Below, in pieces: positions 57,151-61,391 of a DNA stretch of 61,391 nucleotides. The stretch is from assembly GCA_023954255.1 (NCBI GenBank), contig JAMLIH010000013.1, positions 1 to 61,391 on the forward strand, in the 5' to 3' direction. Origin of the DNA: Phyllobacteriaceae bacterium. Lineage in GTDB: Bacteria > Pseudomonadota > Alphaproteobacteria > Rhizobiales > Rhizobiaceae. The notes beneath the pieces were generated by a model. The model was not told where the DNA came from. It saw only the letters and a program-made list of their open reading frames with translations, and searched no databases. The translations under genes were made by a program, and so were the position numbers. The stretch's first letter is position 1, and every line of letters starts with the position of its first letter.

Positions 57151-57231
57151 GAACCGCTTGCCGCAAATCCGTCCCGCTGTTAGTGCAGGGGAGATTGTGC
57201 CCCTGCAGGCAGATCAGACAGGAGAATTCCG

Positions 57232-58251
57232 ATGGCCGCATCAACCGCCCTTTCTGCCGATGAGATCGTTGACCGGCGCAGGATGAAGCGGCGCATCACT
57301 TTCTGGCGGATCACAGCCTTGCTGTTGTTGGCAGCGGTGATCGCAGCGGTGTTGTGGGCGCTCGGCGCCTTCGATGGCTTGAGCAAGCAGAGCAGCGACC
57401 ATATTGCCCGGGTCAGGATTTCGGGCGTAATCACCAATGACAAGCCGATGCTCGATCTGCTGGATGATCTGAAGGACAAGGATCAGGTCAAGGCAGTCAT
57501 TCTCGACATATCCTCGCCGGGTGGCTCCACCGTGGGCGGCGAGGCGATTTATGAGGCGGTGCGCGCGTTGGCTGAGGAAAAGCCGGTCGCGACCAGTGTC
57601 GGCACCCTGGCAGCCTCCGCCGGCTACATGATTGCCGCTGCATCCGACCACATCGTTGCGCGCCGCTCTTCCATCGTCGGCTCGATCGGCGTCATCTTCC
57701 AGTATGGCCAGGTCTCCGAACTGCTCGACAAGATCGGCGTCGAGGTCAACGAGATCAAGTCATCGCCGCTGAAGGCCGAGCCGTCGCCCTTCACGCCGAC
57801 ATCGCCCGAGGCTCGCGCGATGATCGACCGGATCGTTCAGGACAGCTATCAGTGGTTTGTCGATCTGGTGGCGAAAAGGCGCGATTTCACTCCGCTGAAG
57901 GCGCGCCAGCTCGCAGATGGCAGTATTTTCACCGGTGCGCAGGGGCTGGAGAACGGCCTGATCGACGAAATTGGCGATGAGGAAACCGCCAAGGCGTGGC
58001 TGGTGGCGGAAAAGGGCTTGTCGGAGGATCTTGAGATTTACACCTGGAAACCGGAAACCGGCAGCGATTTTTATCCGTCCAACCCGGCCGGGAAGACGGC
58101 ATCCGCTCTTCACTGGCTGGCCGTTCAACTGGGGCTGGTGGCGCCGTCTGCCCCGCTTCAGGGCATCTATGAGGTCTTGCCGGAGCGCTTGTTTCTTGAC
58201 GGGCTGGTTTCCATGCTTCAGATTGACGGCTCGGCCGCACTCAGACGTTGA
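57232..58251 (+). CDS. sppA: Signal peptide peptidase SppA (S49 family)
   Basis: 339 residues; one membrane helix (ITALLLLAAVIAAVLWALGAF) then the periplasmic protease domain. Catalytic Ser129 is in GTLAASAGYM and Lys181 in SSPLKAEPSPF; LDISSPGGSTVGGEAI is the conserved substrate strand. Single-repeat form, like Bacillus SppA. Cleaves signal peptides left in the membrane. AGGAG precedes the ATG; ihfB follows after 29 bases. Confidence 0.94.
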   Translation: MAASTALSADEIVDRRRMKRRITFWRITALLLLAAVIAAVLWALGAFDGLSKQSSDHIARVRISGVITNDKPMLDLLDDLKDKDQVKAVILDISSPGGSTVGGEAIYEAVRALAEEKPVATSVGTLAASAGYMIAAASDHIVARRSSIVGSIGVIFQYGQVSELLDKIGVEVNEIKSSPLKAEPSPFTPTSPEARAMIDRIVQDSYQWFVDLVAKRRDFTPLKARQLADGSIFTGAQGLENGLIDEIGDEETAKAWLVAEKGLSEDLEIYTWKPETGSDFYPSNPAGKTASALHWLAVQLGLVAPSAPLQGIYEVLPERLFLDGLVSMLQIDGSAALRR

Positions 58252-58280
58252 AGGCGAACTAGGGGGGTTATCATAAGGCG

Positions 58281-58559
58281 ATGATCAAGTCCGAGCTTAT
58301 CCAGTTGATTGCGGACAAGAATCCGCATCTCTACCTCCGCGATGTGGAGAACATTGTAAACGCCATTTTCGGCGAGATAACCGATGCGCTGGCCAGTGGT
58401 GACCGGGTTGAATTGCGCGGTTTCGGCGCCTTCTCGGTAAAGAACCGGAAGCCCAGGGTCGGGCGCAATCCGAAGACCGGCGATCGCGTCGAAGTCGAGG
58501 AGAAATGGGTACCATTCTTCAAGACCGGCAAGGAATTGCGCGAACGGCTGAACGGCTGA
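58281..58559 (+). CDS. ihfB: Integration host factor subunit beta IhfB
   Basis: 92-residue HU/IHF fold: [17 protein letters not shown], then [30 protein letters not shown], the DNA-bending arm with its conserved RNPKTG, and a Pro/Phe-rich end [15 protein letters not shown]. Beta type by similarity of the first helix. It bends DNA as a heterodimer with IhfA. Confidence 0.95.
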   Translation: MIKSELIQLIADKNPHLYLRDVENIVNAIFGEITDALASGDRVELRGFGAFSVKNRKPRVGRNPKTGDRVEVEEKWVPFFKTGKELRERLNG

Positions 58560-58609
58560 AGACGGCCGCGATCGAAATTATAGCCGCAGGGTACGGAAAC
58601 TGATTACCG

Positions 58610-58975
58610 ATGGTTAGAAAACTCGTCTTTCTGTTTGTCGCGCTGCCGGTTGCCGTTGTGCTGATCATGCTGTCGGTAGCAAATCGCGCGCCTGTTCAGT
58701 TGAGCCTCGATCCGTTCAATTCGACCGACCCGGCAATCGCCTTTACCCTTCCGCTGTTCGTGTTTCTGTTTGCTGCCCTGCTGCTTGGCATGGTTGTCGG
58801 TTCCGTCGCCACCTGGTTCACCCAGGGCAAGCATCGCAAAAAGCTGCGCAGGGAGCACTCAGAGGCCGTCAAGTGGCAGGGCGAGGCCGAAACGCAAAAG
58901 AAGCGCGCCGAGGAACTGGCGCTGGAGCTTCACCCCGAGCTGAAGTCCCTGCCGGCTTCCGAACGGGCTGCCTGA
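58610..58975 (+). CDS. lapA: LapA domain membrane protein
   Basis: 121 residues: two hydrophobic segments (LVFLFVALPVAVVLIMLSVANRAPV and LPLFVFLFAALLLGMVVGSVATWF) and a basic coiled-coil-like C-terminus (KHRKKLRREHSEAVKWQGEAETQ). This is the LapA (DUF1049) pattern, linked in E. coli to lipopolysaccharide assembly. It follows ihfB, as in other Rhizobiales, but trpF is not next to it here. Confidence 0.9.
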   Translation: MVRKLVFLFVALPVAVVLIMLSVANRAPVQLSLDPFNSTDPAIAFTLPLFVFLFAALLLGMVVGSVATWFTQGKHRKKLRREHSEAVKWQGEAETQKKRAEELALELHPELKSLPASERAA

Positions 58976-58993
58976 ACCGACCGCGCGGTTCAG
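58972..58993. terminator. Hairpin covering the convergent stops of lapA and the 31-residue gene
   Basis: CTGAACCG (58972-58979) and CGGTTCAG (58986-58993) across a 6-base loop. The TGA of lapA lies in the left arm and that of the opposite small gene in the right arm. No T run, so stability or weak termination. Confidence 0.45.
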
Positions 58994-59085
58994 CCGATCA
59001 GATAGACTATGACCGCCAGAACGATCGAGATGATCAGGCCGGTTATGACCACACTGCCATAGTTTTCCGTTAATTCCTTTGCCAT
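58990..59085 (-). CDS. 31-residue single-helix membrane peptide (hypothetical)
   Basis: ATG at 59085 preceded by AGGAGGGCGGG, an excellent ribosome binding site, and ending in TGA at 58990-58992. The peptide begins MAKELTENYGS, then a ~19-residue hydrophobic helix (VVITGLIISIVLAVIVYLI) and a terminal Gly. Too short for usual gene callers. No family recognised. Convergent with lapA; with 165 bases before the next gene there is room for its own promoter. A small inner-membrane regulator is possible. Confidence 0.6.
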   Translation of the reverse strand: MAKELTENYGSVVITGLIISIVLAVIVYLIG

Positions 59086-59250
59086 CCCGCCCTCCTGCGC
59101 AGCCCGGTCAGTTTCTGCCGTTACGTTAGCATGATGCAATCCCTGTGCAAGACCGGTTTTCACACCGGGCCAATTGCTTTAGAGCGTGTCTGGCTTCAAT
59201 AGAGGCTGCGCGCCGGCGGGTGCGCCCGATTTGTAAAACCCGGAAAGAGC

Positions 59251-60366
59251 ATGGCCCGTAACCGGAAACCGGCAAGAAGATCCAATGACCGGGATATGTC
59301 AGGACCGGTGAGGCCCGGCCGTCCGCCGGGGCAGCCCGCGGCCGCAGGCAAGCCGGCACCCCAGAAGCGCGATCACGATGCTCCGTCTGCTGCGCCCAGG
59401 CTCGCTCCCGCAACAGCGCGGCTGAGCGAAAAGACCGGCCTGCTGCTGACGACCCAGCCGGACGAAAACTATGCCCTGCTCGATTCCGGCGAGGGTCAGA
59501 AACTTGAACGCTATGGCAGCCTGCTCATCGTCCGCCCCGAAGGCCAGGCAATCTGGCAGCGGAGTTTGCCGCGGGAACGCTGGCAGGCAGCCGATGCGGT
59601 CTTCACCGGCGATACCGATGAAGAAGGTCTCGGCCGCTGGCAGTTTCGCGATCAAAATCAGGGTGAGACCTTCCCCATGCAATGGGAGGGCATGCCCTAT
59701 CGGGGCCGTTTCACCTCTTTTCGCCATACCGGCGTCTTTCCCGAGCAGGCTGCCCATTGGCGTTTCATGGAACAGCAGCTTGCGCAGTTTTCCGGGAAGG
59801 GCGAGCCGCCGCGGGTACTGAACCTGTTCGGTTATACGGGCATTGCCTCCCTGGCGGCGGCGAGAGCCGGCGCTCATGTTACCCATGTGGATGCCTCGAA
59901 AAAGGCCATCGGCTGGGCGCGCGAAAACCAGGATTGCGCCGGGCTGGCCGACAGGCCGATCCGATGGATCTGCGAGGATGCCGTCAAGTTCTGCGAGCGC
60001 GAGGTGCGCCGGGGCAGCCTTTATGAAGGCATCCTGCTTGATCCGCCTGCCTATGGCCGAGGCCCGAAGGGTGAGGTCTGGCAGCTTTTCGAGCACCTGC
60101 CGCACATGGCGGATCTCTGCCGCCAACTCGTATCGCCGCGTGCCGGCTTCGTCGTCCTCACGGCTTACACGATCCGCGCTTCTTTCCTCGCCATCCATGA
60201 GCTCATGCAGGAGGTCTTCGGCGATATGGGTGGCTTGCTGGAGTCCGGAGAACTGACCATCGCCACCGAGAATTCCGGCCGCCGTCTTTCCACGTCGATG
60301 TTCAGCCGCTGGACCTCGCATCAGGGCGAAACCGCGCTTCCGTCCGGGAAAAATCCGCATGACTGA
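59251..60366 (+). CDS. Class I SAM-dependent rRNA methyltransferase (RlmI-like)
   Basis: 371 residues. A disordered basic N terminus (~55 residues: RNRKPARRSND ... GRPPGQPAAAGKPAPQ) precedes the methyltransferase: SAM motif VLNLFGYTGIASLAAARAGA, HVDASKKAIGWARENQ and the catalytic-like LLDPPAYGRGPKGEVW. 23S rRNA cytosine methyltransferases of the RlmI type show this arrangement, but the exact site is unknown. Eight-base overlap with the next methyltransferase. Confidence 0.85.
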   Translation: MARNRKPARRSNDRDMSGPVRPGRPPGQPAAAGKPAPQKRDHDAPSAAPRLAPATARLSEKTGLLLTTQPDENYALLDSGEGQKLERYGSLLIVRPEGQAIWQRSLPRERWQAADAVFTGDTDEEGLGRWQFRDQNQGETFPMQWEGMPYRGRFTSFRHTGVFPEQAAHWRFMEQQLAQFSGKGEPPRVLNLFGYTGIASLAAARAGAHVTHVDASKKAIGWARENQDCAGLADRPIRWICEDAVKFCEREVRRGSLYEGILLDPPAYGRGPKGEVWQLFEHLPHMADLCRQLVSPRAGFVVLTAYTIRASFLAIHELMQEVFGDMGGLLESGELTIATENSGRRLSTSMFSRWTSHQGETALPSGKNPHD

Positions 60367-61246
60367 CAGCCCATCGAGAACGTCCGGCAAGGTCAAGACG
60401 GTCACCTCCACCGCCAATCCGCTCGTCAAGCGTATCAAGGCGCTGGCAATGAAGAAGAACCGCGACCGCGAGGGCGTGTTCCTGGCAGAGGGCCGCAAGC
60501 TGTTGACCGACGCGATGGACAGGGGCTGGGAAATCGACACGGTAGTCTGCTCCCGCGAGATGGCAGCCGATGCCGGCTTTGCAACCACAATCGCGAAGTG
60601 CCGGGCCGCGGGCGCGGATATTCTCGAAGTCAGCGAAAAAGTGCTGGGCACCATTTCCCGCCGAGACAACCCGCAGATGGTGATTGCTGTGGTCCGTCAG
60701 CGCTGGCAGGCACCGGCAGACCTTCTGGCCAGGCTCAATGAGCCGGGTGATGTTGTCATCGCACTCGACCGGGTGCGCGATCCCGGCAATCTCGGCACCA
60801 TCATACGGGCGGCCGATGCCGCAGGTGCAAAGGGAATCCTGCTGGTCGGCGACTGTACCGACGCTTTCTCGCTCGAAGCCATCCGGGCAACCATGGGTTC
60901 GGTTTTCCATGTTCCGCTTGCCCGGGTGAGTGAGCCGGAGTTCATCGCAATGGTGCGGAATGCGGGTCAGGCCATTCAGACTGTTGGCACGCATCTCAAG
61001 GGTGCCGTGGACTACCGCACGGTTCGTTGGCAGAAAAACCCCGTCATCCTGCTCATGGGCAACGAACAGCAGGGACTGACGGAAGCGCTGGCCGCCGCCT
61101 GCAGCGATCTGGTGTTCATCCCCATGGCGGGTCAGGCCGATTCGCTAAACCTCGCGGTTGCCACCGGAATCGTTCTGTTTGAGGCGCGGCGGGATAATCT
61201 GGTAATGCAAAGACCGGATGAAACGAGGAGGGGCGGCAGCGCATGA
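60359..61246 (+). CDS. TrmH/SpoU-family RNA 2'-O-methyltransferase
   Basis: 295 residues. The SPOUT knot motifs are present: LDRVRDPGNLGTIIRAADAAG, VILLMGNEQQGL and IPMAGQADSLNLAVATGIVLFEARR. The N-terminal ~90 residues are a substrate-binding domain (TANPLVKRIKALA). It methylates ribose in rRNA or tRNA; target unknown. Overlaps both neighbours, so the two methyltransferases and lspA are coupled. Confidence 0.9.
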   Translation: MTDSPSRTSGKVKTVTSTANPLVKRIKALAMKKNRDREGVFLAEGRKLLTDAMDRGWEIDTVVCSREMAADAGFATTIAKCRAAGADILEVSEKVLGTISRRDNPQMVIAVVRQRWQAPADLLARLNEPGDVVIALDRVRDPGNLGTIIRAADAAGAKGILLVGDCTDAFSLEAIRATMGSVFHVPLARVSEPEFIAMVRNAGQAIQTVGTHLKGAVDYRTVRWQKNPVILLMGNEQQGLTEALAAACSDLVFIPMAGQADSLNLAVATGIVLFEARRDNLVMQRPDETRRGGSA

Positions 61247-61391
61247 AGATTCGCAGACGTACCGCCGTATTGCTGGCCGCTGCCATTGTCGCTCTCGATC
61301 TTGCCGTCAAAAACCGGGTGGAAACATACCTCCCTTTCCAGCAGCCTGTTCCCGTACTGCCGTTTCTTTCCTGGTTTCGAACCTGGAACGA
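61243..61391 (+). CDS. lspA: Lipoprotein signal peptidase LspA, N-terminal fragment (3' end outside window)
   Basis: The first ~49 residues: MKIRRRTAVLLAAAIVALDL, with the D-x-x-V-K pattern (LDLAVKNRV) of LspA helix 1, then PFQQPVPVLPFLSWFRTWNE with the Trp-Asn of the conserved N-x-G loop. Start overlaps the methyltransferase stop (ATGA). Identification rests on this short segment. Confidence 0.7.
   Translation, partial: MKIRRRTAVLLAAAIVALDLAVKNRVETYLPFQQPVPVLPFLSWFRTWN

Overview
The window is a stretch of high-GC chromosome that fits an alphaproteobacterium of the order Hyphomicrobiales (Rhizobiales), probably a marine or soil member near Phyllobacteriaceae/Hoeflea. The evidence is the gene neighbourhoods (trpFBA-accD-folC, trxA-addAB, the tsaE/amgK fusion, divL, ahcY, then HPr-EIIA-hprK-chvG-chvI facing pckA), a class II AroA close to the rhizobial type, an alphaproteobacterial addAB pair, and an FYDLN-acid protein beside a tRNA-Ala gene. 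No phage, insertion sequence, CRISPR array or conjugation gene is visible.

Layout. 1-5.3 kb: tryptophan genes (end of trpF, trpB, a cutA inserted between trpB and trpA, trpA), then accD and folC. 5.4-17.7 kb (minus): thioredoxin, the AddAB recombination nuclease, a MurU-like nucleotidyltransferase, a TsaE-AmgK fusion, and a DivL-type pseudo-histidine kinase with Tyr in place of the phosphorylated His. 17.9-25.7 kb: ahcY, the incomplete regulatory PTS (HPr, EIIA-Man, HPr kinase) coupled to chvG/chvI, and divergent pckA. 25.8-32.6 kb: a tightly overlapping aromatic catabolism operon (hmgA, fumarylacetoacetase-family hydrolase, MBL-fold protein, small membrane protein, FAD monooxygenase, DUF2783 protein, maleylacetoacetate isomerase) with a divergent MarR regulator and a clear palindromic operator.

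32.6-41 kb: an MFS transporter, then polyamine use: puuB-puuA face an ABC importer (potF-G-H-I type). 41-44.6 kb: metY, a CoA-binding protein and an acyl-CoA synthetase. 44.8-50.4 kb: a TRAP dicarboxylate locus in which the dctB-like sensor kinase gene carries a one-base frameshift and the dctD-like regulator lacks its AAA+ domain. 50.5-52.6 kb: a class I amidotransferase, a hemerythrin-like protein, tRNA-Ala(GGC) and the FYDLN-acid protein. 52.9-61.4 kb: aroA, cmk, rpsA, sppA, ihfB, lapA, an overlooked 31-residue membrane peptide, two RNA methyltransferases and the start of lspA.

The most unusual signals are: (i) an AT-rich stretch of about 280 bp (about 44% GC by hand count) between aroA and cmk that is open in frame with cmk; (ii) the frameshifted dctB with a shortened dctD; (iii) the same ATATAA-N8-TTATAT inverted repeat upstream of both ahcY and metY, pointing to a shared SAM-cycle regulator; (iv) a metallo-beta-lactamase-fold protein lacking two metal ligands inside a homogentisate operon that also has an aromatic-ring FAD monooxygenase but no hppD; and (v) a hidden 31-residue membrane peptide. 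Gene calls rest on reading motifs and neighbourhoods by eye; no database search was run.
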